DNA of 64,000 bases from contig CANSRU010000006.1 of NCBI GenBank assembly GCA_947649495.1, positions 1-64,000 of the forward strand, in the 5' to 3' direction. Below are positions 51,486 to 60,534 of this stretch, piece after piece (position 1 is the stretch's first letter; each line of letters starts with the position of its first letter). Below the pieces are notes generated by a model. It was not told the origin of the DNA. It made no database searches and saw nothing but the letters and a program-made list of their open reading frames with translations. A program made the translations under genes and the position numbers. Source of the DNA: an uncultured Porphyromonadaceae bacterium (GTDB lineage: Bacteria; Bacteroidota; Bacteroidia; Bacteroidales; Muribaculaceae).

Positions 51486-52703
51486 TCAAACAAGCATCGA
51501 GGCCACCCGCCGTAAAGCCGACAGGAAAGCATCGCATTCCTCTATGGTATTGTACATGGCAAACGAAGCCCGCGCCACACCCTCCACACCGAGCGCATGC
51601 ATCAACGGCTGAGCGCAATGATGGCCTGTGCGCACGGCTATGCCGAGTTTGTCGAGCAGCATTCCCACATCGTAGGGATGAGCATCGCCTATCAGGAAGG
51701 AGATTATAGCTTCTTTTCCGGGAGCCGAACCGAATATACGCATTCCGGGGATTTGAAGCATCTGCCGTGTGGTATAATCGAGCAACTCACGCTCATGTGC
51801 GGCCATACGACTTACACCCACCGACACCATATAGTCGATGGCGGTGTGCAGTGCCGCTATGCCTACATAGTCGGGCGTACCCGCCTCGAACTTGAATGGG
51901 AGGTCGGCGTAAGTGGTGTGTTCAAACGTCACCTGACTTATCATCTCGCCACCACCCTGATAGGGGGGCATTTTTTCGAGCAGCGATTTGCGTCCGTAGA
52001 GCACACCCACACCAGTGGGACCATACATCTTATGCGATGAGAACACATAAAAATCGGCATCAACATCCTGCACATCAACATCAATATGGGCTATTGCCTG
52101 AGCGCCATCAATCAGCGCCACAGCTCCATGCGAGTGAGCCAACGCCACAATCTCCTTAACCGGATTGACCGTGCCGAGCACATTCGACACATGAGTCACC
52201 GACACCACTTTGGTACGCGGCCCCAGCATAGAGCGATAGGCATCCATGTCAAGAGAGCCGTCGGCAAGCATGGGCACAACCTTTATCACAATCCCCACAC
52301 GGTCGCGCAGCAATTGCCACGGCACGATGTTGGCGTGATGCTCCATAACAGTAAGCACCACCTCATCGCCCTCCGAAAGCAGGCTTCCATAGCTCGAAGC
52401 CACAAGATTTATGGATTCCGTAGTGCCGCGGGTAAATATAATCTCCTCCACCGACGCAGCATTGACAAAATCACGCACACGCTCGCGTGTATGTTCCATC
52501 TTCAGCGTGGACTCCTGCGACAGTGCATGCACTCCGCGGTGCACATTGGCCTTGTGTTGGAAATACATCCGTTCGATTTCATCCACCACACACCGGGGGG
52601 TCTGTGTCGAGGCCGTATTGTCGAGATACACCAACGGTTTTCCGTAGACCTCGCGGGATAAAATCGGAAAATCCGACCGGTATTTAGTCACATCGTAGTC
52701 CAT
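51486..52703 (-). CDS. sufS: Cysteine desulfurase SufS
   Basis: A 405-residue group II cysteine desulfurase, PLP-dependent. It removes sulphur from cysteine as a persulphide for Fe-S cluster building. The start at 52703 (MDYDVTKYRSDFPIL) gives the family length and follows sufD by 16 bases; the frame is open 45 codons further upstream, inside sufD. The PLP Lys is in 'YVFSSHKMYGPTGVG' (K225) and the active Cys in 'VRTGHHCAQPLM' (C363), matching K226 and C364 of E. coli SufS. No sufE or sufU gene is visible in the window. Confidence 0.96.
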   Translation of the reverse strand: MDYDVTKYRSDFPILSREVYGKPLVYLDNTASTQTPRCVVDEIERMYFQHKANVHRGVHALSQESTLKMEHTRERVRDFVNAASVEEIIFTRGTTESINLVASSYGSLLSEGDEVVLTVMEHHANIVPWQLLRDRVGIVIKVVPMLADGSLDMDAYRSMLGPRTKVVSVTHVSNVLGTVNPVKEIVALAHSHGAVALIDGAQAIAHIDVDVQDVDADFYVFSSHKMYGPTGVGVLYGRKSLLEKMPPYQGGGEMISQVTFEHTTYADLPFKFEAGTPDYVGIAALHTAIDYMVSVGVSRMAAHERELLDYTTRQMLQIPGMRIFGSAPGKEAIISFLIGDAHPYDVGMLLDKLGIAVRTGHHCAQPLMHALGVEGVARASFAMYNTIEECDAFLSALRRVASMLV

Positions 52704-52719
52704 AAGAGCTATTTTCTCA

Positions 52720-54081
52720 TTATTTTTCAACATGCTCCCGGCAAGAGGCGGCACAGTCGCCGCAAAGCGCGCCGGTTCCGTTGAAGCGTTTCTCCACAAG
52801 ATGACGCAGACGGTCGCGCAGACTTTCCATGCCCACATTGTCTATCACATCGGCCATAAACGCCTGCATCAGCATATTGCGGGCCTCAGCCTCGGGTATG
52901 CCGCGTGTACGCATATAGAACAATGCCTCGGCGTCGAGCTGACCGGTGGTAGCTCCATGACTGCACTTGACATCATCATTATATATCTCGAGTTGAGGCT
53001 TGGTATGCATGCGTGCCGACGTAGACGCCAGCAGATTACGGTTGGTCTGATATGCGTCAGTATACTGTGCTCCGGGCGTAACGAGTATGCGTCCGCCGAA
53101 AGCGCCTGTAGCCTCGCCATCAAGCACATATTTGAACAACTGATTACTATGGCAACGCGGCGCGAGATGACGCAGCACCACGTTATTATCGGCATGCTGA
53201 CTACCTGATGCTATAACCATGCCCGAGAGTGTGCACTCGGCGTGCTCTCCGTGCAGGTCGATGCTGAAATTATTGCGGGTGGAACCGCATGTGAGCGTAA
53301 TCGAACCGGCCGACAGACGCGAACCGGCATTCTGCGCGACATACAGTTGCGAATGCCGCGTGGTGAGCGGAGACGATTCCTCGATATGATTGTAGTCCAA
53401 CGAAGCATCGCGTCCGAGCGACACCTCCACAACTTCGCTCGCCAGATATTGCGTACTATTGTCCTGCGTATGGTCGCACACGAGCAATTGAGCCGACGCG
53501 CCATCCTCAAGAACCACCAGCACACGCCGGGGAGCGAGAAGTGAGGTCGGGGCGCTGAATATGTTGACCAACTGCAACGGGCGGTCGAGTTTCACCCCGC
53601 GCTCCACATGGATGAACACGCCATCCTGCGCGAGCAGTGTGTTGAGAGCCACCGCCGGATCAGTGAGCGGAGCCAATGAGCCGTAATGGGCCGACACTAA
53701 TTCGGGATTATCCACAGCCGCCTGCCGCAACGATTTAAATGTGACGCCTTGCGGCAACCGCTCGTCGAGCTGACGCAACGGATGGAACGCATCATTGACC
53801 ACAACGCCGAGCAAAGTCGACAGATTGGGTACATCGCATTTGAACGAAGCCGCCACATCGGCCGGAATATTCACCCGGTTTATGTTCACACCATAGTCGG
53901 CGGCAAACATATCCTGCACCGAAGTGCGCTCATAGCCCTCATCGCCACGCTCGGGCAGGCGGACTCCGGCAAGAGCCTCAAAAGCAGCGGGACGGAGCGC
54001 GTTGAGCGGAGCGGCCGAATGAGCATCCAGCGCCTCGCGGTTCAGGCGGTACAGTTCGAGATATTGTGAAAGTGAATCCAT
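52720..54081 (-). CDS. sufD: Fe-S cluster assembly protein SufD
   Basis: A 453-residue SufD scaffold subunit, starting at 54081 (MDSLSQYLELYRLNREALDAHSA), 13 bases after sufC. The conserved C-terminal SufBD core is visible ('RVLVVLEDGASAQLLVCDHT', 'YNDDVKCSHGATTGQLDAEALFYMRTRGIPEAEARNMLMQAFMADVID'), including the His in 'VKCSHGATTG'. It pairs with SufB on the SufC ATPase dimer. The C-terminus ends with a Cys-rich tail ('GALCGDCAASCREHVEK'), four Cys in about ten residues, which is unusual and could bind a metal. Confidence 0.94.
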   Translation of the reverse strand: MDSLSQYLELYRLNREALDAHSAAPLNALRPAAFEALAGVRLPERGDEGYERTSVQDMFAADYGVNINRVNIPADVAASFKCDVPNLSTLLGVVVNDAFHPLRQLDERLPQGVTFKSLRQAAVDNPELVSAHYGSLAPLTDPAVALNTLLAQDGVFIHVERGVKLDRPLQLVNIFSAPTSLLAPRRVLVVLEDGASAQLLVCDHTQDNSTQYLASEVVEVSLGRDASLDYNHIEESSPLTTRHSQLYVAQNAGSRLSAGSITLTCGSTRNNFSIDLHGEHAECTLSGMVIASGSQHADNNVVLRHLAPRCHSNQLFKYVLDGEATGAFGGRILVTPGAQYTDAYQTNRNLLASTSARMHTKPQLEIYNDDVKCSHGATTGQLDAEALFYMRTRGIPEAEARNMLMQAFMADVIDNVGMESLRDRLRHLVEKRFNGTGALCGDCAASCREHVEK

Positions 54082-54094
54082 GGTCCGTGGGCAA

Positions 54095-54862
54095 TTACTG
54101 GGCATCAACTTCTTCCTTAATCCAATCGTAGCCGCGCTCTTCAAGTTCAAGCGCGAGTTCCGGGCCGCCGGTGCGCACTATGCGACCTTTGTAGAGCACA
54201 TGGACAAAATCAGGCCGGATATAGTCGAGCAACCGCTGATAGTGGGTTATGACTATCGTCGCGTTGCGCTCCGTCTTCAGCTTGTTAACACCTCCGGCCA
54301 CTATGCGCAGCGCATCGATGTCAAGTCCGCTGTCGGTCTCGTCAAGAATTGAAAGCACCGGTTCGAGCACCGCCATCTGGAATATCTCGTTGCGTTTCTT
54401 CTCGCCACCCGAGAATCCCTCATTGACCGAGCGCGATGCAAGTTTATTGTCAAGTTCCACTATCGCACGCTTCTGGCGCATCAGTTTGAGGAATTCTGTA
54501 GCCGAAAGCGGCTCCTCGCAGAGATATTTACGCTTGGCATTGATGGCGGCACGCATGAAATTCACCATCGACACGCCGGGAATCTCCACCGGATACTGGA
54601 ATGAGAGGAAAAGTCCTTCGTGACTGCGGTCCTCGGGCGACAGTTCCAACAGCTGCTTGCCGTGGAAATCGACCGAGCCCTCGGTCACGGTAAACGCCGG
54701 ATTACCGGCCAGCACCTCGCTTAACGTACTCTTTCCCGAGCCGTTAGGTCCCATTATGGCATGAACCTCACCGGGGCGCACCGTGAGATTTATTCCCTTC
54801 AGTATTTCCTTGCCTTCCACCGAGGCGTGGAGGTTCTTGACCTCCAGCAATATATCATTCAT
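54095..54862 (-). CDS. sufC: Fe-S cluster assembly ATPase SufC
   Basis: A 255-residue ABC-type ATPase. Walker A is 'GPNGSGKSTLSEVL', the signature 'GFSGGEKKRNEIFQM' is the SufC form, Walker B is 'LSILDETDSGLDIDAL', and the switch His is in 'VITHYQRLLDYI'. ATP binding drives the SufBC2D complex during cluster assembly. The gene lies between sufB (42-base gap) and sufD in the order sufB-sufC-sufD-sufS. Confidence 0.97.
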   Translation of the reverse strand: MNDILLEVKNLHASVEGKEILKGINLTVRPGEVHAIMGPNGSGKSTLSEVLAGNPAFTVTEGSVDFHGKQLLELSPEDRSHEGLFLSFQYPVEIPGVSMVNFMRAAINAKRKYLCEEPLSATEFLKLMRQKRAIVELDNKLASRSVNEGFSGGEKKRNEIFQMAVLEPVLSILDETDSGLDIDALRIVAGGVNKLKTERNATIVITHYQRLLDYIRPDFVHVLYKGRIVRTGGPELALELEERGYDWIKEEVDAQ

Positions 54863-54904
54863 CTCTTATTTATATTCTTTTCGTTATCCAATCAATTTGT
54901 CACA

Positions 54905-56386
54905 CTAACCCACAGAACCCTCGAGAGTGATGGCCAGCAGACGCTGCGCCTCCACGGCAAACTCCATCGGCAGTTTGTTCATAACTTCCTTGGCATAGCC
55001 ATTGACTATCAGCCCTACGGCCTCCTCCGTGGGAATGCCGCGCTGATTGCAGTAAAAGAGCTGGTCTTCAGATATTTTCGAGGTTGTGGCTTCGTGTTCC
55101 ACCACGGCTGTATCGTTGAGCACATCAATATAGGGGAACGTGTGGGCTCCGCAATGCGAACTGAGCAGAAGGCTGTCGCACTGCGTGTAATTGCGGCATC
55201 CGTCGGCATCGGGAGCCACCTTGACCAATCCGCGGTAGGAATTCTGGCTATGCCCCGCCGATATGCCCTTCGACACTATGGTGCTGCGGGAATTTCGTCC
55301 GAGATGTATCATTTTCGTACCGGTATCGGCCTGCTGACGGTTACGTGTCACCGCCACCGAATAGAATTCGCCCACCGAACCCTCGCCTGCAAGCACACAG
55401 CTCGGATATTTCCAAGTTATGGCGGAGCCGGTTTCCACCTGGGTCCACGAGAGCTTCGAATAGTCACCACGGCACAAGCCTCGCTTGGTCACAAAATTAT
55501 ATACCCCGCCGCGTCCCTCGGCATCGCCGGCATACCAATTCTGCACTGTTGAGTACTTAACCTCGGCACGGTCCTCCACCACTATCTCCACTATCGCGGC
55601 ATGAAGCTGATTTTCATCGCGCTGTGGAGCGGTACAACCTTCAAGATAGCTCACATATGCATCATCGTCGGCCACAATCAATGTACGCTCGAACTGGCCG
55701 GTGCCAGCCGCATTGATGCGGAAATATGTAGAAAGCTCCATGGGGCAGCGCACACCTTTGGGAATGTAGACAAACGAGCCGTCGGAGAACACCGCCGAAT
55801 TAAGCGCAGCATAGAAGTTATCGCGGTACGACACCACTTTTCCAAGATACTTGCGCACCAGATCGGGATAATCCTTCACCGCCTCCGATATGGAACAGAA
55901 TATCACCCCCATCTCGGCCAACTTCTCGCGGTGGGTGGTCTTGACGCTCACCGAATCGAGCACAGCATCCACAGCCATTCCCGACAGCTGCTTCTGCTCC
56001 TCGAGCGGTATGCCAAGTTTATTGAATGTATCTATAAGTTCCGGATCCACCTCGTCGAGACTCTTAGGCCCCTCCTTGGTTTTGGGCGCGGCATAATAGC
56101 TTATCGACTGAAAATCAATTTCGGGAATATCGAGATGAGCCCATTTCGGAGGCGTCATACCAAGCCAATGTCTGAAAGCCTTCAGCCGGAACTCAAGCAG
56201 CCATTCAGGCTCGCCTTTGCGTTCCGAAATAAAGCGCACAGTATCTTCTGTAAGCCCGCGCGGTATAATCTCAGTGTCGATGTCGGATGTAAATCCGTAT
56301 TTATAGTCGCCACGGGTCACATCGTCAAGTACATTTCCCTGACAAACGGCGCCATCGGTGGCTATATTTTCGTTATTCTCTTTCAT
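54905..56386 (-). CDS. sufB: Fe-S cluster assembly protein SufB
   Basis: A 493-residue SufB. '[18 protein letters not shown]' and '[58 protein letters not shown]' are diagnostic, with the cluster-ligand candidate Cys in 'EGCTAP' and near the C-terminus '[20 protein letters not shown]'. The C-terminal '[48 protein letters not shown]' is typical. It is the main scaffold for the nascent Fe-S cluster. It begins 72 bases after cvpA, so cvpA may lead the same transcript. No SufR or IscR regulator gene is near. Confidence 0.97.
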   Translation of the reverse strand: MKENNENIATDGAVCQGNVLDDVTRGDYKYGFTSDIDTEIIPRGLTEDTVRFISERKGEPEWLLEFRLKAFRHWLGMTPPKWAHLDIPEIDFQSISYYAAPKTKEGPKSLDEVDPELIDTFNKLGIPLEEQKQLSGMAVDAVLDSVSVKTTHREKLAEMGVIFCSISEAVKDYPDLVRKYLGKVVSYRDNFYAALNSAVFSDGSFVYIPKGVRCPMELSTYFRINAAGTGQFERTLIVADDDAYVSYLEGCTAPQRDENQLHAAIVEIVVEDRAEVKYSTVQNWYAGDAEGRGGVYNFVTKRGLCRGDYSKLSWTQVETGSAITWKYPSCVLAGEGSVGEFYSVAVTRNRQQADTGTKMIHLGRNSRSTIVSKGISAGHSQNSYRGLVKVAPDADGCRNYTQCDSLLLSSHCGAHTFPYIDVLNDTAVVEHEATTSKISEDQLFYCNQRGIPTEEAVGLIVNGYAKEVMNKLPMEFAVEAQRLLAITLEGSVG

Positions 56387-56458
56387 CTATTATATATAAT
56401 ATGTGTCGCTTCGGGCGACCTGCCATACATATCAACTAACAATTTTTCACGGCAAAAG

Positions 56459-56968
56459 TTATCCATTGGTCATCATGCCGAGCAGAGCCGGGGCTATTCC
56501 GAGGGTCATGTCCGACAAGGCACCGCGTGTGGCCATCCATCCGCTGCAAGGCGCCACAAGCTGCCACACATTGAGAATAAGGCTCAACACAGTGAGGAAC
56601 TTCAGACATGCGAACACCGAGCCGAGCATGGAATTGAGCGTCCCGAGCCGCACCGCCTGCACCACAGCGTGGAGCAACCGGGCAAGCAGCCACACGGCAA
56701 ACCACACCGCCACAAACACTATGCCATAGCCCAGGATGCGCATAGCGGCTGCCGTAGGCGAGGAGTAAGTCTGGTCAGACATATCGACATGAAACACCGA
56801 TGCCCCGACAAACTCGGCCACTTCCGAGCCACACATCCTGCACACTATCACGGCGAGCATAAATGCCACAAGCGAGCCGAGCTGGCGCACCATACCCTTA
56901 CGGTAGCCGAGTATCAGACCGGCCACCGCCGTAAGCACCACTATGATATCCAATGCCGGCATTGCCAT
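56459..56968 (-). CDS. cvpA: CvpA family membrane protein
   Basis: A ~170-residue protein with four or five membrane helices. The start 'MPALDIIVVLTAVAGLILGYRKGMVRQLGSLVAFMLAVIVCR' has the CvpA/colicin V production signature. Starts at 56968 or 56962 are both ATG. CvpA is linked to envelope stress tolerance in other bacteria; its molecular role is not settled. It sits directly before the suf operon on the same strand. Confidence 0.88.
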   Translation of the reverse strand: MAMPALDIIVVLTAVAGLILGYRKGMVRQLGSLVAFMLAVIVCRMCGSEVAEFVGASVFHVDMSDQTYSSPTAAAMRILGYGIVFVAVWFAVWLLARLLHAVVQAVRLGTLNSMLGSVFACLKFLTVLSLILNVWQLVAPCSGWMATRGALSDMTLGIAPALLGMMTNG

Positions 56969-57158
56969 TAAAAAAATTGACACGGCAAAATTAGCAATTT
57001 TTTATGGCATATCCACGTGCCTGATAAAAAAGGACGTTAATCGACAGTTATGTAATCAGGGAAGCGACACGTTGTATTTTCGTCGGGAAATGTAACTATT
57101 TTTGTGTTAATCTACGTTAAACAAATAGTGATGGGTAATTTTTTAATTTAAATAAATT

Positions 57159-57246
57159 TATCTTTGCATGTGTGTTTTTCATAGTATTAGATTAAGATAA
57201 AGGTTTAAAGGGAAAGAGATGTTGTGAAACATCTCTTTTTTTGTTT
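57159..57246 (+). ncRNA. Candidate short transcript: promoter plus ~70 bases ending in a terminator
   Basis: TATCTTTG (57159-57166) is a perfect -7 box. About 50 bases after the expected start (~57173) a hairpin AGAGATGTT-GTGA-AACATCTCT is followed by seven T (to ~57242). No ORF fits. It may be a small RNA or a stand-alone attenuated transcript before the gene at 57305. Further upstream, TATTTTTG at 57097-57104 is another -7 match. The remainder of the gap 56969-57304 shows no gene. Confidence 0.45.
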
Positions 57247-57278
57247 CCCGCGCGGAGCGGTAAATATCATTCTTTTCG

Positions 57279-57286
57279 TACATTTG
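57279..57286 (+). promoter_or_regulatory. -7 box for the yciO-like / ATPase / menA operon
   Basis: TACATTTG, a perfect TAnnTTTG, 19 bases before the start codon at 57305. The leader would be only ~12 bases. It lies past the terminator at ~57242, so the operon does not depend on the short transcript. Confidence 0.5.
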
Positions 57287-57304
57287 TAAAAAATCGCGAG
57301 CGAG

Positions 57305-57925
57305 ATGAAATCACTTAGAATCTACCCATCGTCGGTCAACAGCCGCTACATAGCCGAAGCTGTGGATATGCTCCGCAAAGGAGAGCTGATAATTTACCCC
57401 ACCGACACCCTTTACGCCATAGCGTGCAGCGCGCTCAATCAGGGAGCCATAGAGAAATTGTGCCGTTTCAAGAACATTGATTCAAAAAAGCAGACCTTGT
57501 CGATAGTCTGCGCCGACATCTCGCAGGCGAGCGAATATGCCCGCATTGACAATATAGCCTACAAACTGCTCCGCACACACTGTCCCGGAGCCTACACATT
57601 CATACTTCCGGCTGCCACCACCCTGCCTAAGGCATTCAAAGGGCGGCACACCGTGGGAGTGCGCATCCCCGACAATGCCATAGCCCGTGCTCTTGCCGAG
57701 GAACTGGGGCATCCGCTACTCACATCCTCCCTACCCATGCCCGACCATACAGCTCCCGGCGACGAGGTTACAGCCGAAGAACTTGCCATGCTCTACAGCA
57801 ACGGCCCGGCCGACCTGATGATTGACGGTGGCCACGGCCAGACAGTACCCTCCACCATAGTGGACATAACCGACAGCACATCGCCCGAGATAATACGCGA
57901 CGGCGCCGCACCATTCCCTATCTGA
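57305..57925 (+). CDS. YciO/Sua5/YrdC-family protein (L-threonylcarbamoyladenylate synthase-like)
   Basis: A 206-residue YrdC-domain protein. 'VNSRYIAEAVDMLRKGELIIYPTDTLYAIACSALNQGAIEKLCRFKNIDSKKQTLSIVCADI' is the YrdC/YciO start, with the KxR/S-type ATP-binding region and 'CPGAYTFILPAATTLPKAF' following. 'VGVRIPDNAIARALAEELGHPLLTSSLP' has the YciO-like SSLP in place of the TSAN-L-SG of TsaC. TsaC makes threonylcarbamoyl-AMP for the t6A modification of tRNA; YciO-type proteins have a weaker, less clear role. It leads a three-gene operon with 17 bases to the next gene. Confidence 0.9.
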   Translation: MKSLRIYPSSVNSRYIAEAVDMLRKGELIIYPTDTLYAIACSALNQGAIEKLCRFKNIDSKKQTLSIVCADISQASEYARIDNIAYKLLRTHCPGAYTFILPAATTLPKAFKGRHTVGVRIPDNAIARALAEELGHPLLTSSLPMPDHTAPGDEVTAEELAMLYSNGPADLMIDGGHGQTVPSTIVDITDSTSPEIIRDGAAPFPI

Positions 57926-57942
57926 CAAAACATCTCCCCGGC

Positions 57943-59535
57943 ATGAAACACTCCACCTTACTTCTTCCGGCCGACGGCAACGGCCAGCAGCTGAACATTC
58001 CGCCCGACACCATGCGCATAGTGGTGGTAGGGGCCAACGGCACCGGCAAAAGCCGCTTCACAGCCCGCATAGCCGCCGACCTCGGCGCGGAAGCCTACTG
58101 CATGTCGGCCCTCAACGCCCTCTACGAGCGCGACCGCACCGACCCGCTTCCAAGCTCCATCGACACTCTCTATGCCAACGCAGTGGCGGCAGGAATGCCC
58201 GGAGAGAACCGCCCCAACCAGCTTGAACGCATGATGTCACTGCTCATGCGCGACGAGATGCTGAACCTCATCGGCTACAAGATACGTCACGCCGAAAATC
58301 CCGATACCAAATTGCGACCCACCCGGCTTGACACCGTGATAAGTCTCTGGCAGGAAATTTTCCCCGACAGCAAAGTGCTGATAGAAAGCGGCAAGCTGCT
58401 GTTTGCCCGGAGCATGGATGAGTCAGACAGCTATTCGGCTCTCAAACTGTCGGCCGGAGAGAAAGCCGTGATGTACTATATCGGCGCCATAACCTATGCA
58501 CCCAAAAACGCCACGGTAATCGTCGACAGCCCGGAGATGTTCCTGCACCCCACCATCACCCAGTCGCTGTGGAACCGCATAGAGCTCCTGCGCCCCGACT
58601 GCCGGTTCATCTACACCACCCACGACCTCGACTTCGCCTCATCGCGCACTTCGGCTTCAGTGGTATGGGTCAGAAGCTACGATGCAGCCGAATCGACATG
58701 GGACTATCAGATATTACCACCGCGCGAAGCCATATCCGACGAGATATACATGGCCATAATCGGCGCCCGCAAACCGGTGCTGTTCATTGAGGGCGATGGC
58801 AAAAACTCCATCGACTCGAAACTCTATCCACTGATATTCAAAGACTATACCGTGCAGTCGCTCGGCAGCTGCAACAAGGTGATCGAATCCACCCGCACAT
58901 TCAACGACCTCAACGCCTTCCACCACATGGACTCATACGGCATAGTGGACCGCGACCGTCGCGACGAGAAGGAGGTGGCCTATCTGCGTGGCAAAAAAGT
59001 GATGGTGCCGGAGGTGGCCGAAGTGGAAAACATACTGATTCTCGAGCAGGTGATACGCACCGTGGCAAAACGCCGTGGCAAAAACCCGCGCCACGTGTTT
59101 GAGAGCGTGCGCAATTCCGTGCTCAAGCAGTTCAGCCACGACCTTCACCAGCAGGCACTGCTCCACACACGCCACCGGGTGAAACGCACCGTCGAGTACC
59201 GCATCGATGCCCGCTTCGCTAACATCAACATGCTCGAACAGCACATGCGGCACCTTATGGAGGAGATAAACCCGCGACAGCTCTACGAATCGTTCTGCCG
59301 CGACTTCCGCCGTTACGTCGAAGAGGGCGACTACAGCAGCGTGCTCCGTGTCTACAACCAGAAATCAATGCTCCCAGGCTGCAATGTGGCCGGACTATGC
59401 GGCCTGCGCAACAAGGAGGAATATCTCGCCACAATACTCAACATTCTGCACGAGGAGAGCGACGACGCCACAATTCTACGTAACGCCATCCGCTCATGCT
59501 TCAACCTCGAACCACTGAAACAAGGAACAAACTGA
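57943..59535 (+). CDS. ABC/AAA-type ATPase fused to DUF4435 (TOPRIM-like) domain, PARIS AriA-AriB-like architecture
   Basis: A 530-residue protein with two parts. The ATPase part (1-~265) has Walker A GANGTGKS (30-37), an ABC-type signature 'LKLSAGEKAV' (about 167-176), Walker B 'ATVIVDSPE' (D195, E198) and switch His227 in 'IYTTHDLDF'. The helical insert is short and no long coiled coil is evident. The C-terminal part (~275-500) starts 'KPVLFIEGDGKNSIDSKLYPLIF' with E283 and has 'GIVDRDRRDEKEV' (D336, D338) and 'VPEVAEVENILIL', the acidic pattern of DUF4435/TOPRIM nuclease-like domains. PARIS anti-phage systems use an ATPase (AriA) and a DUF4435 effector (AriB), sometimes merged. Here it lies in a housekeeping operon and its stop overlaps the menA start (TGATG). 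Function is unproven. Confidence 0.8.
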   Translation: MKHSTLLLPADGNGQQLNIPPDTMRIVVVGANGTGKSRFTARIAADLGAEAYCMSALNALYERDRTDPLPSSIDTLYANAVAAGMPGENRPNQLERMMSLLMRDEMLNLIGYKIRHAENPDTKLRPTRLDTVISLWQEIFPDSKVLIESGKLLFARSMDESDSYSALKLSAGEKAVMYYIGAITYAPKNATVIVDSPEMFLHPTITQSLWNRIELLRPDCRFIYTTHDLDFASSRTSASVVWVRSYDAAESTWDYQILPPREAISDEIYMAIIGARKPVLFIEGDGKNSIDSKLYPLIFKDYTVQSLGSCNKVIESTRTFNDLNAFHHMDSYGIVDRDRRDEKEVAYLRGKKVMVPEVAEVENILILEQVIRTVAKRRGKNPRHVFESVRNSVLKQFSHDLHQQALLHTRHRVKRTVEYRIDARFANINMLEQHMRHLMEEINPRQLYESFCRDFRRYVEEGDYSSVLRVYNQKSMLPGCNVAGLCGLRNKEEYLATILNILHEESDDATILRNAIRSCFNLEPLKQGTN

Positions 59536-60407
59536 TGAACAGAACCATAAAATGCTGGATAGAAGCCATGCGCCTGCGCACACTCCCCGTATCGGTGGCC
59601 GGAGTGATAACAGCCATAGGCTACGCACGGCTTCACGACTGCTTCCGGTGGACCCCGGCCATACTGTGTCTCGCATTCGCAGTGCTGGCACAGATAGCAT
59701 CAAACTTCGCCAACGAATACTACGACTTCAAGGGCGGCCTTGACCGTCCCGGACGCGAAGGCCCGCGCCGAGGAGTGACCGAGGGCGACATCACCCCCCG
59801 AGCCATGCTCGCAGCCACCTACCTCACCTTAGGATGCGCATGCGCCATAGGATGCTCGCTGCTGCTGTTCGGCAGCCCATGGCTCATTTTGGCCGGAGCC
59901 TTCATAGCCATAGGGGTGATAGCATACAGCGCCGGCCCATATCCGCTGTCACACCACGGCCTTGGCGAAGTGGCAGTACTGCTGTTTTTCGGAGTGATAC
60001 CTGTAGGCCTGACCTACTACCTGCAGTCGGGCACCATCGACAATACCGCAGTGTGGCTCGGAGGCGTCTCCATGGGGCTGATGGGCGCGAACGTACTGAT
60101 AGTAAACAACTACCGCGATGCCGATGCCGACCGCAACGTAGGCAAGCACACCCTCGCCGTGATATTCGGCCGGCGGTTCGCATGGTGGCTCTACCTTGTC
60201 AACGGCGTGGCAGCCGTAGTCCTTATGATGCCCGCATGGAAAGCCATAGGCGGATGGGGCGAAAATGTGCCGGAGGTCTATCTCACGCTTCACATCATGG
60301 CATGGTGGCACATCCGCAGCCGCACCGGCCACAAACTTACCCCCCTGCTCGGCCAGACCGCTATCCTCATGCTCGCCTACGCCCTCGCCTTCACCGCCCT
60401 GGCTTAA
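59535..60407 (+). CDS. menA: 1,4-dihydroxy-2-naphthoate polyprenyltransferase
   Basis: The start at 59535 overlaps the stop of the ATPase gene by one base; 13 more codons are open upstream. The 290-residue UbiA-type protein has about eight to nine membrane helices. The Asp-rich prenyl-diphosphate motifs are 'NFANEYYDFKGGLDRPGREGPRRG' (NxxxDxxxGxD-type) and 'IVNNYRDADADRNVGKHTLAVIFG' (second DxxxD). It joins a polyprenyl chain to 1,4-dihydroxy-2-naphthoate in menaquinone synthesis, before the MenG step (16020). It is the last gene of the operon; no terminator hairpin is evident downstream. Confidence 0.96.
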   Translation: MNRTIKCWIEAMRLRTLPVSVAGVITAIGYARLHDCFRWTPAILCLAFAVLAQIASNFANEYYDFKGGLDRPGREGPRRGVTEGDITPRAMLAATYLTLGCACAIGCSLLLFGSPWLILAGAFIAIGVIAYSAGPYPLSHHGLGEVAVLLFFGVIPVGLTYYLQSGTIDNTAVWLGGVSMGLMGANVLIVNNYRDADADRNVGKHTLAVIFGRRFAWWLYLVNGVAAVVLMMPAWKAIGGWGENVPEVYLTLHIMAWWHIRSRTGHKLTPLLGQTAILMLAYALAFTALA

Positions 60408-60428
60408 AACAACTCGTGCTACCGCTTT

Positions 60429-60530
60429 TCAAAAATTAAATATCAAGCCCAAATTAAATGTAAGGCTCGACAGTTTGTCTCCGCTCAAAGCCGAGGTCAA
60501 CGACTTCACACTGCCGGCGAAACCGAAGCA
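60429..60530 (-). pseudogene. Remnant of an outer membrane barrel protein C-terminus
   Basis: On the minus strand a frame of about 34 codons ending at a TGA (60431-60429) reads 'FGFAGSVKSLTSALSGDKLSSLTFNLGLIFNF', which ends in alternating hydrophobic residues and a terminal Phe, as expected for the last strand of a barrel protein. Directly upstream the frame meets a stop and the 3' end of the membrane protein gene at 60535. No start codon or body of a barrel gene is present. The rest of the gap 60408-60534 shows nothing else. Confidence 0.35.
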
Positions 60531-60534
60531 ACAA

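Noticed and set aside
52704-52838. A 45-codon extension of SufS into sufD
   Set aside because: The start at 52703 gives the length and residue spacing of known SufS proteins, while the extension is out-of-frame sufD sequence.
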